DNA of 64,000 nucleotides from Azadirachta indica (taxonomy: Eukaryota > Streptophyta > Magnoliopsida > Sapindales > Meliaceae). The position numbers and the translations under genes were made by a program. Position 1 is the first letter of the stretch. Each line of letters opens with the position of its first letter. This document shows positions 25,016 to 37,588 of the stretch, piece by piece. Where the stretch lies: the NCBI GenBank assembly GCA_022749755.1, contig CM040450.1, positions 689,452 through 753,451 on the forward strand. The letters are read 5' to 3'. The notes beneath the pieces are model-generated. The model saw only the letters and a list, made by a program, of their open reading frames with translations. It did no database searches and was not told where the DNA came from.

Positions 25016-25560
25016 TTCTAGAATCTAAAATAAAACTTGCAAGTATACAAATCAATTGCAATATAATTAATAGTCTCACAAAGTGGATCTTACTTTATCA
25101 ATAATGAATGTAAATTTTAATATGAATATGAAATAATTAGATAAAATTAAGTTGAATTAAAATAAAATAAAGACAACAAATAAAATGGCAAAATTAAAGA
25201 GAGTAGAATCAAGAACATGAAATTAACGAATTCAAGAATCCACCACTAATATCACTTTCAAGACATATTTATGTAAGAAATCCTAGCAACCTGATTTGGT
25301 AATAATCCTCTTAACATGCCATCTAATCGCATACATTAGTTTTCTATTTATTATGAACTTGATCTTGGTGTGAGTTTTAAATTCACCTATTGTAAAATAT
25401 GTAATAATGTATGGGAGCTATTATTGTCATGCTAAGAATGCATTAAGCACTATGAAAACAAAAAGATTATTTAGTATTAATCAAATTCGATATAGCTATC
25501 ATGTTATCACAATTCATTTATATTAGAAGCATCTAAGAAAAGAGATTTATGTGGTCCTCA
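25016..25560 (-). repeat. Dispersed repeat, right arm of a widely spaced inverted pair
   Basis: Reverse-complement partner of 21,040-21,640. On the + strand it reads 'aaacttgcaagtatacaaat', then 'gagagtagaatcaagaacat', 'ctaatcgcatacattagttt', 'aagaatgcattaagcactat' and 'tatcatgttatcacaattca'. The inverted arrangement could mark the ends of one element or two independent copies. Confidence 0.6.
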
Positions 25561-28519
25561 AATCTTTCATCAATATATCACATATCTAAATCATAAAAGT
25601 TGCAATCTCAAATTATTTAAACATGTAGTAATAATCCTTAAGGACAATATAAATAAAAATCACCATAATTACGCTTAAGAATATCTTAAATTAATGCAAA
25701 ACTATGATAGATTTAATTAGGTTTTATCCTTAGCCCTAACAAAAAAAAATATAGTTATTAAAGAGGATGATGAAAAGAAATAAAACAAAAAAAGCAACAA
25801 AGATAGAAGAAGAAAACACTTTTAGAGCTTAAGTTCCTTGGAGCTTTTATTTGATTATTTACAAAACCTCCCACATAGTTTTGTTTGAAGATAAACACAT
25901 ACCTGCCATAAAAGAATTCTAATGTGCTTGTTTGATATAATTAAAATGCAATGAAGGCTTCTTTAACTTTTTGGATTGTGACTATATGGTAACATGTGTT
26001 CAATCATCATATTTACTCAAATTTTCTATATATAGTACCAACTATGTTGAAAATCTAGTTTTTACTTTGCATATTTAGATCATATTTGCCATGCAACGAT
26101 ATTGAAACATATATGATCTAGTCTATCATTTATATTTTCGTCCTTTAAATCATTATTGATACTAAAAATTAATTTTGGACTCAAGTCCAAGTTCAGCTTT
26201 AAAACTATGTCATTTTAGTGAAAAAATGTATAAAAGATACAAATGGACCAAAGCCACATGTTAGGCACAAATTATAAGCAGTGATGTGAAACATAAGCAG
26301 ACCTAAGTCTGACTTAAATGAATATAATGTCCTTGGTCAAGCCCATTTGGAGAACTTAGGCACAAAAAGATTTGTTATGTAATTAGACTGACGTACAAGA
26401 AATACAAAACCTAAAAGCCTTAGATCTCATTTTAAGCTTATTTTAATTAACTTATGATTGATTAAAATAAGAATTTTATTACAATTATGAGTACAACTAT
26501 AAAAATTAGGATCAAATTATAAGTAAATTTATTCCTACATGAAAATGTATGGAAGATAAATCCCATAAAGCGAAGATAACATGATCAAGTAGTACTTAAC
26601 TATAATTATATATCACATGCTATTAAAAGGAGATAAAATTCAACATGAGAAGAGATCACAACCCAAGGTTAAATGACAATATACCCTAAAACTCAACATC
26701 TTATCCTCTCTATCTTCGAGACATCCTTGTTGTCTTTGTTAATATATATGGTGCTTTACCAAAATGTCATTTATTTTTTCAGCCTCATCTTGCCTTAAAG
26801 CTTAACCTTATTTACTAACATCACATTCACTGCCATCACATGCTTGCTTCTTTTCCATACTTATAAGCATTAATTTGGTAACCGTTAAACACCTAAACAC
26901 CTTTGTTCATAGTAAGGCATCGCAGCATTATGTTTAGCTAATATTGTGAACTACTCTTGATAGATTGTGGTTTTTTACGTTATTACTAGATCTATCTTGC
27001 TTTCAAATATGTAGATTCATAGTTTGATTCTTGTGCCATATCAAATAGTGTAGCACCAACAATAGTATTAGATCTCTTTAGTCAGTCAACTGTCACATAA
27101 CATTGTAATATCATAACTTTTGCATTGCTAGATTAGATCTAAGGGTTGGGGTAGGTCTTACTCTTTGTAATTCATACTTGAGTTTCAAAAGTTCAATCTA
27201 GATTTGAAGGCCCAACAGTATCAAGTGTATAAGACACATCTCAAGGCCAATTTAGACATGATACTAATCAAAATCTAACATATGCACAGAATATAATTCC
27301 TCTATTACAATCATTTAAGCCAAAAAGGATTGAACAGAAGTGAAAAAAGTAACAAAATGCTAACAAATTATAAATCATATTATATCACATCTTAAAATTA
27401 TAAGTCATATTATATCACATCTCAAAGTTATAAGTGTGCTACTACGATTTATCATTGAAAAATGCTACCAAAAATTAAAAAAATAGAAACAATAAAACTA
27501 AAATTTGAATGGAATATATCAATTCATGTATATATAACCTAATGTTAATACAAGATCATGCCTACTAGTCTTTACAACTCTAACTATGTTTCAACAATTA
27601 AAAGAAAACATACATACAATGGCAATATCATTCATAGTAGCTATTAGATTATATCTTTAAAAAATTGGTCAAGGAAGATTGGAGAAAGAAAAAACACACT
27701 GAGTTAGCACTCATCAGTGCTTCATTATCAAAAGTTTCGATTCTATATTGTATCTTTCACCCATATTATCTTAAGTCAAAGAAAAATTCAAAAATCACAT
27801 ATTAAGATATTCAAAATGAAAATAAAGTAGATAACTTGCAATTCTTTAAACATATCCTATAACTAATTTTAACAAGAATGTAGCAACACATTCTAAACCC
27901 TGAATGAAGAAACCCTTTTAGGACTTCAGAAAGTGTGTATTGCTAATACTTGTCACAACATCATAGAAGAGTTTTTATATGTTGATAATGAATAAACACA
28001 AAAACACATAAATAAAAGAACTAGTTATGGAAAGAATAGTCAACATAAGAATCCACTACCAAAACAGAGAATCTCAAAGTAGAACACTTCATTAGATTGA
28101 CTAAATAATAAACTCCTAAGATCACACATTTCTTAAATACCTAATAAGACTTCTCACAAATTCTTTTATGTGAAACTAAAACTCAAGCTAAAAGGATGAA
28201 TGTGACCTAAAACTAAATGCATCAATCTAATAAACAAACTTAGCCATGACAAAAACAACAAAAACACACTAAAAATGAATGCTTAATATGAAAAACAAAA
28301 AGGAATCCAAACTATTACCATAATGATCATTAATCTAATAAACAAACTCAACCACGCCAGAAAGAACGAACATGATGCAAATTAACTCCTAATATAAGAA
28401 AAAGAAAACAAAAAGAAACCGATTAAGAAGGCTAGAAAGAAAAATACATATACAATAAACTTGATCAACTCAAGAAAGAAAGAAATAATGTTCTTACCAC
28501 TAAGTAACGGTAATCATCA
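25561..28519. other. AT-rich intergenic DNA
   Basis: No gene recognised and long open frames are absent. A 30-bp tandem repeat (separate entry) is the only clear structure. The right end (about 28,440-28,519) may belong to the LTR of the minus-strand copia relic that follows. Confidence 0.5.
27365..27436. repeat. 30-bp tandem repeat, 2.4 copies
   Basis: Two copies of about 30 bp, each with the core 'catattatatcacatct' (27,365-27,394 and 27,395-27,424), followed by a partial third. Confidence 0.85.
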
Positions 28520-28559
28520 ATTTGGCTAAGAATAAAATATTTACAATTATAACAACTAA

Positions 28560-29586
28560 TTGTTATTGACAATATAACTTTCTTAATATGCCCCCTTAAG
28601 ATAATGTCGCTAGGAAGGACTTCAATCTAGACGCAAAGATCATATAGTCATTGATGTGAAAGTGGCTTGGCGAGTGCGTGGGCCAATTGATCATTAGATG
28701 ATGCATGAGAAACTCAAATGCCACCATTTTGCACTTTAGCTTGAATGAAATAAAAGGCTACGGCAACATGCTTCATGCTAGTGTGAAAAACAGGATTTAG
28801 ATATAGATATCTAGAATCAATAGTGTTATAGTAAACTATCGGTGTGGTAGCCATTGGATTTATAGTTCTTGTAATAATGATTAGACCCAGGTAACTTCAA
28901 TGGCAATAGACGCAACTGCTCAATAATTAGCTTTGATGGAGGACCAACCAATAATATGTTTTTTCTTTGAATTTCAAGAAATTGCATTATGATAAAGAAA
29001 CACAATATGAACATTTGTGGATATGTGATCATTCGTATTTCTTATCCAGTCTACATTAGAAAAAATATGGAGTAATAAGGGTGATTGTTGATAAAGAAAC
29101 AAATAGTTTGATCGTACCTTGTAGATAAGAAAGTAATAGTTTGACTGTAACCTAATATGAGTTGTTAAACGATATATAAAATGTAAAAGTTTATTGACCA
29201 CAAAGGTAACATTCTGGTGAGTGAAAGAGAGATATTGAGCATACCAACAATAAATCGATATTCTGTAGCATTTAATAAGGAAGTATCATATTAAAGGCTT
29301 GACATATAATTTGGTGACATAGGTGTCTGAACATTGTTGTCATTGAGCATATTGGTTTTCTCCAAGAGATCATGAATGTACTTGTGTTGGGACAAGAGAA
29401 CACCATTTTTGGAGGGTAAGACTTTGACACCAAGGAAATAAAAGAGGTTGTCAATATCTTTGAGTGAATTTTTGTTGCTAATTGGTGGACAAAGTGTTAA
29501 AGAAGTTAGTTGTTACTTCTTGTAAGAATCAAGTGAAATGCTAAAAGATACATTTTGACATCCATATGTGTACAAATGAATAAAAA
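28560..29586 (-). pseudogene. Ty1-copia reverse transcriptase C-terminus and RNase H relic
   Basis: Read on the minus strand in shifting frames, this encodes recognisable copia pol pieces. From right to left: a degenerate RT segment ending in 'FVHQLATKI', then 'FYFLGVKVLPSKNGVLLSQH' and 'YIHDLLEKTNMLNDNN'. Next comes 'NATEYRFIVGMLNISLSLTR', the family's 'ATEYRSIVGALQYLTLTRPD' block. Then RNase H pieces 'NPVFHTSMKHVAVAFYFIQA' and 'SNDQLAHALAKPLS'. Several stops and frameshifts make it non-functional, and the YVDD active-site block is not visible. It ends at 'cttaaggggg' (minus strand, 28,591-28,600), a polypurine tract that should precede the 3' LTR. The N-terminal half of the same RT lies at 40,330-40,841, beyond the inserted gypsy element. 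Confidence 0.75.
28591..28600 (-). other. Polypurine tract of the minus-strand copia relic
   Basis: CTTAAGGGGG on the minus strand directly follows the RNase H relic, as expected before a copia 3' LTR. The LTR would continue leftward (about 28,440-28,590), but its far end is not clear. Confidence 0.5.
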
Positions 29587-30603
29587 GGTATTTGTTTGTG
29601 AATTGATTAATATTTTTATTTTATTACATAATTATGCTTGATTTATCTATCATTAAGTAAAACACTTAATATTGTTTAGTTAGTTTTGATTATTTATATT
29701 TTTTAATCATTTTTATTTTTATTTCATAGGTATTGAGATATTTCAATGAAAAGATAAGAAAACGAAGCACAAGCATGCATCCACGAGCTTCTCCATTGAT
29801 CTTGGGCTAAAGTCGCAAAAATAGATTTTATGCTGATTTGTGTTGGATTTTGATATGTTAGGCTAAACTCTATATTTTGGAGTCTTGATGTAATCTAGTT
29901 AGATTATGTTTTGATTGATTAAGATTTTGTTAATATAAGTATATTTTATTCATTTATGTTTTCTTGTCCTTAAGCTTCTAATTTGTTGAAATATGAATTA
30001 GTTTGAATTATCATGTATGAATGAATACTTGGGAGAGAATAATTTGTTCATTAGGATTGGAAGAACATTGTTTACAAACATTGAGAGTCAGAGAAGATAT
30101 TAATGTTTAGAAGTGATTGAGTCTTTGGTTATTAATAATTGGTAATGCTAAATGAATGTGTGATTAATTGAGTCAAATAAGGATATCGGCAAGGTCAGTT
30201 AGACAAAGGACATGGTTTGACACTCAAGAAAGACAACAAGTCAAATTATAACTAATGATTAGTGATTGAAGTAGAAAGCATTATTAAGTTTCAGTTAGGA
30301 TAAATATATTGACAATTAGGTGAAGATAAGCCCCTAGAGCCATTTCCATACCATTTTCACATGCTTGCTCAATTAATTCTATTTCTTGTTTACTTTTCTT
30401 GTTATTAAATTAGTGAATATAGTTTATTATCTTCATTAGTTCCAACTCTTAAATTAAGGTTTGCTTAGATAGAGTTAATTTACTATAATTTTAGGAATGA
30501 GTCTAAAATTCCAAAAACTCAGTTTTCAAGGGATTATAAATTCTTTTTATCATTATACTACTTGTACGACACCATCTACTTACCAGCTGTGAAATTTGTA
30601 ACA
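29587..30603 (+). repeat. 5' LTR of the gypsy element
   Basis: It starts near 'gtatttgtttgtg' and shares many words with 38,728-40,303 and 51,885-53,045, including 'atatgttaggctaaactcta', 'tagttagattatgttttgat' and 'ggacatggtttgacactcaa'. Relative to the 3' LTR it lacks about 590 bp after 'cgcaaaaatagatt', corresponding to about 38,950-39,535. It ends just before the primer-binding site. Confidence 0.7.
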
Positions 30604-30607
30604 AGTT

Positions 30608-30627
30608 TTTGCTGCTGTTGTCAGGAA
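30608..30627 (+). other. Degenerate primer-binding site
   Basis: 'tttgctgctgttgtcagga' is a decayed form of the TGGCGCCGTTGCCGGGGA-type site found immediately after the 5' LTR in Athila/Tat-lineage gypsy elements. Confidence 0.6.
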
Positions 30628-30825
30628 TTGAGAATTTTCGAGTTTTATTAATATTACAATTATGTAGTTTTGGCTTTAATTTAGTATTTTATTTTTGTTT
30701 TGTTTAATTTTGAAGTTTATAGTTGCATGCAAAGGGTAAAGAGCCTAGAACTTATTGCTTTTGATCTAGAAATTGAATTGACTCTTGGCTAATTGAAGAA
30801 AGGAAGAAGAAACCAAGCTAGAATT

Positions 30826-33425
30826 ATGGCAGATAAAAGAAATTATAACCCACCACCTTAACCACAACAACCAAGAGCTGTTCAGGATTACTTTAGGCTA
30901 GTTGTTAATGATAACTATTCAACTCTAACAATTTCGAGCTTAAGCCTGTAGTGATTAACATGGTCCAACAAAATTAGTATAGGGGTTTATCTCATGAAGG
31001 TCTGAATATTCATTTGGCTATGTTTTTAAAGGTGTGTTACTAAAGGTGGCAAATAGGTCATGCTAGGCTGGCTCAACTTATAAAAAAATAAACCTATGTA
31101 AGCTTTTGAACTGAGTTGGCACGACAAGTACAGTAAAATAAATAAGTTTAGGCGAACCCACGTACGCTAGAAAGCAGCTTATATGAGTTATACAGTGCTG
31201 TAAACAATACCTATAAATAGTGAATAATTATTCTGTACATAGTGAATAATAATTATTTTTCACTATTTATGGGTTGAATAGTAGCTTTGTAGGCTTTTTT
31301 TCTTGGCCTTGCACAACACAGTATTATTATTGAATAACAATTATTTTGTTACCTCTATGTATTATGTCCTTAAAATGAAGGCTTGATTTGAATATTTGAA
31401 TAAGGTTGTTTCCGTTTTATTTAAGGGATAAAGCTCGTGGTTGGTTGCAGTCCTTGTAGCACAGTAGTATCAGTACATAGGAAGAATTGGTTCAAAAACT
31501 CCTTACCCAATTTTTTCCACTATTGAAGACTTCACAATTAAGGGGGCAAAATTACATAGTTTAGAGAGTTGGATTTTAAGCCTTTTTATGAGTCATGGGA
31601 ATGGTTCAAGGATTTGATTTGGAAGTGTCCTAAGCATAGGTACCAAGATTGGTTCCAAATACAATTATTCTATAATGGGTTGAATTGGCCAACTAAGACC
31701 ATCGTAGATACAGCAGTTAGTAGCACTTTTTTATTTAAGACAGTTGAAGAAACTTATGGCCTATTAGAAGAAATTATTTGTAACAACTATTAATGGCCAG
31801 ATTAGAGATCTATAATGAAGAGAGCTGCAAGAGTTCATAAGGTAGATAACTTAGTATTACTTTTAACTCAAGTAGTAGTCTTGCCAAACCAAATGCAAGC
31901 TTTTGCCACAAAGGTAGCATCTTTAAGTCAAAAAAAGGCTGTAGATGCTAGTTCTTGATATTCTAGTGAAGGCCTTGATCAAGAGTGGTGTCAGTTCATC
32001 ATCAATTGAAATTATAACTTTCAGCCAACTAATAATTTTCCAAATCACTATCATCTTAGGCTTTGCACTCATGAGAAGCTCTTTTATGATAATATAAGAA
32101 ATAAAATGTAACTTTCACTGCTGGGATTTTAACAGTAACCTATGGTAGAAAAGAAGTTTTCTTTGGAAGATTTTTTATGTGCATTCATTATGGAGACAAG
32201 AGGGAGATTTAGCAAGAATAAAGCTAGGTTAGGCAACATGAAAACGCATACAGTGAATATTGGAGCAATAGTAAAGTCCTTGGAAGTGCAAGTTAGCTAA
32301 CTAGCTACATCAATTAAATCTCTTGAAAATGAAAAACTTTTAAGTTATATAGAAGTCAATCTAAGAGAGAAATGTGAAGTTATCACTCTTAGGAATGGTA
32401 ATAATTGAAGAAACCAGGCCAAAGAAGAGTGAATTGAAAGGAAAAGAAATCCTAAGTGAACTATCAAAAGAATCATTAAAGCCTTATGACATTTCATTTT
32501 CAAATAATCATTACATTATCACTTCTCTTTTATCTTTTTCTCAGAGGATTTAAAAAAGAAAATTAATGCCCAATTTTCCAAGTTTCTTAAGATTTTAAAA
32601 TTCACATTAATATCCCGTTCATGGATACTTTGGAGCAAAGTTGAATTATACAAGATTCAAGGAAGAGGTGATGAGAAATAGCAACATTTGGAAGAGTATG
32701 AGATGGTGAAGCTAGTAAAGTAGTGTAGCTCTATTATTCAACAGAAGTTACTTTAGAAGGTGAAAGATTCGAGTAGTTTTACTATCGCATGTACCATTAG
32801 CAAATCAACCTTTATGAAAGTGTTGTGCAATATTAAAGCAAGCATTAATCGTATGCTATTGTGGCAAGCATTAATCGTATGCCACTTTTGATTTTTCAAA
32901 AATGAGGTCTTGGTGAAGTTAAGCCTACCACCATCTTTTTACAAATGGCGGATCACTCTATTGATTATCCTCAGGGTGTCATTGAGGATGTCTTGGTTAA
33001 AGGGGATAAATTCTTCTTCCTAGTTGATTTCATGGTGCTTGATATAGAGAAAGACTAAGAGATCCTCATTATTCTTAGTCAGCCTTTTTTAGCTAGTAGA
33101 GGAGCTTTGATTGGTGTGGAATATGGAGAAATCTTTAAACAACACAATCACTTGTGATACGACAGATGTTATCAGCAATGATATGCATGGAAATGAAATG
33201 ACTCAGAAATATGCATACAAAGATGCTAAAATATTCAAGAAAAAGAAAATGAAATCGCATGCTAAAGTCAATAAGCCAACAAATGAAGTACTACTATGGA
33301 GAAGAGGAAAGAAAGGTGGTGAACATTCCTATTACAGACCCAGATTGACAGAAAAGAAAACATTGAACTTAATGTTGCTCGAGAGGCAACCCAAGGTTTT
33401 TGAGAAGGGGAAGATAACTTTGTAA
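30826..33425 (+). pseudogene. Ty3-gypsy gag and aspartic protease relic
   Basis: The ATG at 30,826 opens a frame that stops at codon 12 and then continues in fragments. Gag signatures in order are 'NNFELKPVVINMVQQ', 'HEGLNIHLAMFLKVC', 'RDKARGWLQSL', and an open 74-codon stretch (31,569-31,793) containing 'YESWEWFKDLIWKCPKHRYQ' and 'TVEETYGLLEEI', the classic retrotransposon gag domain. Further on come 'KKFSLEDFLCAFIMETRGRF' and 'VNLREKCEVITLRNG'. The protease follows: the family's 'CDLGASIN' active-site motif is here 'CNIKASIN' (about 32,826), so the catalytic Asp is lost. Downstream 'LQMADHSIDYPQGVIEDVLV' and 'VDFMVLDIEKD' are well kept. The region ends in a 104-codon open frame (33,111-33,425) with 'ERQPKVFEKGK'. 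Many stops and shifts; not functional. Confidence 0.8.
31041..31368. mobile_element. Small insertion within the gag relic
   Basis: Gag similarity breaks off after 'LKVC' and resumes near 31,370-31,430. The intervening stretch starts 'aaaggtggcaaataggtc', a word typical of ends of small hAT-like elements. It contains an inverted 'aatagtgaataattatt / aataattatttttcactatt' motif. The flanks 'tgttacta' and 'tgttacct' match at 6 of 8 positions, a weak candidate 8-bp duplication. Confidence 0.45.
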
Positions 33426-34064
33426 TGCTTGAAGGGATTATTCAAATCAGGTGCTATTCTTTCATTTTCCTTCTCTTTGAATTTTTAACGTTTTTATTCT
33501 ACTTCTAATCTTCGTTAATCTTTTCAGCGCATGATCTTTAGTTGCAAACATTGAGGGCAATGATAGATTTAAATTTAGGGGTAGAATTGCTTATAGTAGG
33601 TCTTTATGGTAATTTTTTTTTTGTGATAAATGTTTCATGTTTATTTTCTTTTTCCTTCATAAACCAACAATAAACAAACTTAATAGCTGAAATTATTGTC
33701 TATATCTTTGTGGGAACTTTTGACCTATTATAAATTGTAATGATATATACTTTAAAACAAGTTAGGGTTGTTGCATGTTATTTATGTGCTTGTTGTCAAA
33801 AAGTAGTATTAATTGATGCGCATTTAAAAGAAAAAGAAGAGAAAAAAAAAGAGAGAAGAAAAGGAGAAAAGAAAAATAGAAAAAGGGAATAAAGATGCAT
33901 AACAAGGACTCTTGCCTAACTAAGCAATAACCGCTCGCTTCAAAAGATGAAAAAGTCGAAACATAAAAAAAGGTTGTGCTTTGAAAAAAAAAAGTGAAAA
34001 TAGATGAGTAACGGTGAGATATGTTGTTGAGCACAATTTGAAAATAAATGACAAAAGTATATAT
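33426..34064 (+). other. 3' non-coding part of the gypsy element, left of the CACTA insertion
   Basis: No coding signal. It contains an almost uninterrupted purine tract (about 33,826-33,890, A/G only but for single bases). The minus-strand frames here (33,762-34,127 and 33,940-34,182) are Phe/Ser-rich complements of that tract. Confidence 0.5.
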
Positions 34065-34776
34065 CACCACTAGAAAAATTAGCATTACTGATACTATGGT
34101 TTTGATATTTTTTTGAGAAAATATCAAGGCAAAAATGGTTTTTTTCCATGAATGATAGAACTATACCAAGAATCATTGACAATGAACAATGACTATCAGG
34201 ATTTTTTGAGACTATAGCATCATCAGCTGAAATGACGTCGTTTTGGCCACAATTTTAGTACCTAAACAATGTCGTTTATTATAAATTAAAATTTTTAATT
34301 AAAAGAAATAGAAAATAACATTGTTTTATTCTTCCCCCTCGCCAAAAGAAAAAAAAAACATATTTTCCCTTTTTGATTTTGTTTTCCCACTTAGCCCCAA
34401 AATTTTCCTTCGAACTATCTCCATACTTAGTATCAAATCACCCAAAATAGATACATCTTAAATCTTTGAATAACCTAAAATCATCCGAGATCAACGTATT
34501 CCTACATCAAATCAAACTATTTACGCCTTAAATCAAGTGAAATCTACCCATATTACCTTTAAAGAGCATATCCAACTTTGAATTTGAGCGCAAGCTTATA
34601 ATATCAAAACATCTACCTAGATAAATCATCAAATATTAAAATTCTCAAAACATTTTTGTTGTTTCTTTGTTTTTAGTGTGTGTATATTAATTTGAGTAGT
34701 TTATTTTGTTTTTCAATTTTTTAAGTTTGGGTTTCATGATGTTGATTATGTTTTCGTAGTTTGCTTGACTGTATTA

Positions 34777-34830
34777 GGATCTCTGATATATTTTCATTCT
34801 TAAGGATCTTTGATATATTTTCATTCTTAA
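34777..34830. repeat. 27-bp perfect-spacing tandem repeat, two copies
   Basis: 'ggatctctgatatattttca' plus 'ttcttaa', repeated once with a single C-to-T difference, inside the CACTA element. Confidence 0.9.
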
Positions 34831-34950
34831 TACTAATTTCGGAGCCAATTTATAGGATTTATGTTGTTTTGCAAGTGGATTTGTGTGAAATCAATGGGTT
34901 CCATGTGCTGATTTGGAAGCCAATTTGTAGATGCATTAAATCACTGGGTT

Positions 34951-35097
34951 ATTAGAGTGCATGTGTTAACTTTTTTATTCCTTGTATTACAATTTTTATT
35001 GTTGGAGTGCATGGCTAATTTTTTTGTTCTTTGTGTTGTGATTTTTCGTTGGAATGCATATGCTAATTTTTTTATTCCTTGTGTTGTGATGATTTGG
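34951..35097. repeat. Tandem repeat, about 48-50 bp, three copies
   Basis: Copies begin at about 34,955, 35,005 and 35,052 with 'gagtgcatg', 'gagtgcatgg' and 'gaatgcatat'. Each continues with 'taattttttt(a/g)tt', 'ctttgtgttgtgat' or variants, and a 'gttg' end. Most of the plus frame at 34,957-35,160 is translation of this array. Confidence 0.7.
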
Positions 35098-36049
35098 GAC
35101 TCGATTTATACTTTTGTTGACAATATTTTTATTTTTATAGTTGTTTATTTGTTGATTTGAGAGCCAAAAAAATTGCTTTTGTTGTCATTGTCATGTACAT
35201 TTCTTACCTATTCATATTTACTTTGTATATGTTGGATATTACTTTGCATTGGATATTGTTGTTGTGATTGTATTTGGTTGTGATTGGAGAACACACAAAA
35301 GGTTAGATGTGAAGCGGTGGTGGTTGGATATTTATTGAAGCATTTTTTGCTTTTTGTTTATCTTGATGTGCATATAATTTTTCCTTTAAAATTTAAAATT
35401 TTTGGCAATTACATAAATTCTCTTATTATTGAGTTTTAGCTTTTTTCTTCCTCGAAGTTAAAATGTGCAATTCAATTTATTAATTAACTTATTTTTATTC
35501 TATGCATAGATGTTTATTGCAAAAATTGGATTTGTAGGATTATGCATAGTGCCCACTTAAGACTTGAAAATTGTACTCCAAGCCTTTGAGAAAATGTATC
35601 ATCAGTAACGCTAGTTTTAATTGAAACAAAGTTTCTTAAGATTTGAAAGAATTACTCAAAATGAATTGCTTTTTATATGCTGGAAATTTACATGTGTTGT
35701 AGGACCAAGGACGTCAAGATAAACTTCTTAACTAAATCATTTAATATCACTTCTTTGAATAATTAGTTGCTTATTATGATGATAACTTTAAATGATACAT
35801 TTGAATTTTAATTACTTTAATATTTATGGTTGTTTACTATACTCTTACTGATTTCTTTGCTTTTTTCAATTAATTTTTTAAGATGATATATTCAGTTGAT
35901 AATAGGAAGTTTAATATCAATATAACTTTTATACAAATATATATTTCCTTCAAACATTGTTGATTCAGGAATCTAGTATTATCATGTATGAACTTCCTAA
36001 TCTTGTCGAGACTTTGGAAAAGATATGGATTAGTTCATTATTGTAGTTG

Positions 36050-37588
36050 CTTAAATTGTTATCTTGTTGTTAACATAGATGCAAATAATGATTGGTTACT
36101 GCAACTTGCTTCACAATCAGAATCTCCCGAATCTTTACAAGGTATGAATTTCTTTTGTTTGCTTTATCATGATTACTAAAACTCTTGGGTAATTCATTGT
36201 TGAGTATATATCACTAAATCTTTTGATGTAAGGTGAATGATATATCTTTGTAAAAAATCATGTGGGAAACTAAAACATCTGATGCAAAAATGTGAGTTGT
36301 ATTTTTGTAAATTTGAGATGTTATAAACTTAACTATTTTCATCTTTTAGATATGACAATTTTTATTTCTCTAGCTTTGACAAGTAAAACTACTTTTTACT
36401 ATGTACAGCACTAACTTTGATTTGTTACCGTAAAATAATGTTCTTATCACATAGGAGTTAAAGTGATAAAGTTTTAAGCTTAACTATTTTAGTTTAATTA
36501 TTTACCACCAAAAGAAATGAAAATTTGGAAAAGAGTGGTAGATTTTTTTGCTATAAGAGTGGTTTTCAAATGGTTATTTCTAAAAGTTGATGTCAGTTAG
36601 CCTTCTAATGATTAGATATCCTTATTACTGTCTTGTAAATCCATAATGCATTAAGGTAGTTAAGACTGGTAGCCAAACCTTTATTTCAAAGCTTTTGTGA
36701 ACTTTAAAAATTCAAAATCAAGTAACTTCCTCTACTTGGCTACCTATGCTATATCACTACGTTCTCTTTCAGCTTATGGTTCTTGTGCGTGTACCTATAT
36801 TACATATCAAATGTCATTTGTAGAAAAATTATAAATATGATTACAGTTTTTTATAATTGCTAAATATCCTTTGCATTTTTTGATATAGTGGTAGAAATTT
36901 GATTTAATTCAATTTTTTATTCACTTTTATAAAACGATTATGTTTTTGTTCAGTTCATTAATCTTCAATTGTTGGGTTTAATTTAGATATTAAACAATAT
37001 GCTTTTTTTAATATTGAAGTTAAATCCATGTATATCTAGAGTATAGTTATGTATTTGAAATACTATCATGTGTTTATTTCTTCACCTTATATCATGCCAT
37101 GCTATATATACTGAACATATAGTTTACTATAGTTTTGAGAATTTCTTAATTCATTTATTTGTTGACAATGAACATTGTTTTCTTATTTGATATATTGTGG
37201 TCTCGAAAATATTTATTTTCATAATTATGTTGACATGTTTTTTAGTATAATATACATGTATTTTTATTGACTTTCAAATGAATATTGCCTTTTCTCTTAT
37301 ACCAAACTACTATCATCTAGTGCTTTGACCATTGTCATATTTATTTATCAATCTTTATTGTGTTAAAATTTAATTTTCTTAAATGGACTGTATACAGGTT
37401 TTGAGGAGATGGCTAACACTGAGAGTTTAACTTACAACAATATAGCAGGATTAAAGGATGCATATTCAAGTTACATGTCAAAGTCTTTATCTTACATTGA
37501 AGGAAAATTGTTAAGTTATTTTGATGAATTTAATGAATTTGATGTTGTGTTTTGTCCAGGATTGAAGAAATACTGTGAAATTGCTTGA
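36050..37588 (+). other. Possible captured two-exon gene fragment in the CACTA element
   Basis: A putative exon ending at 36,141 (donor 'caag|gtatga') codes for 'DANNDWLLQLASQSESPESL'. It joins in frame to a second exon starting at 37,398 (acceptor 'tatacag') that encodes about 63 residues including 'EEMANTESLTYNNIAGLKDA' and 'SLSYIEGKLLSYFDEFNEFD', ending with TGA at 37,586-37,588. Codon use is protein-like and less AT-biased than the surroundings. I do not recognise the protein. It could be a host-gene fragment picked up by the transposon, or the tail of an element-specific gene. The upstream limit is unknown. Confidence 0.35.

Noticed and set aside
30826..33425. Functional retrotransposon gag-protease gene
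   Set aside because: A stop at codon 12, several later stops and shifts, an insertion at 31,041 and a lost catalytic Asp show it is a relic.
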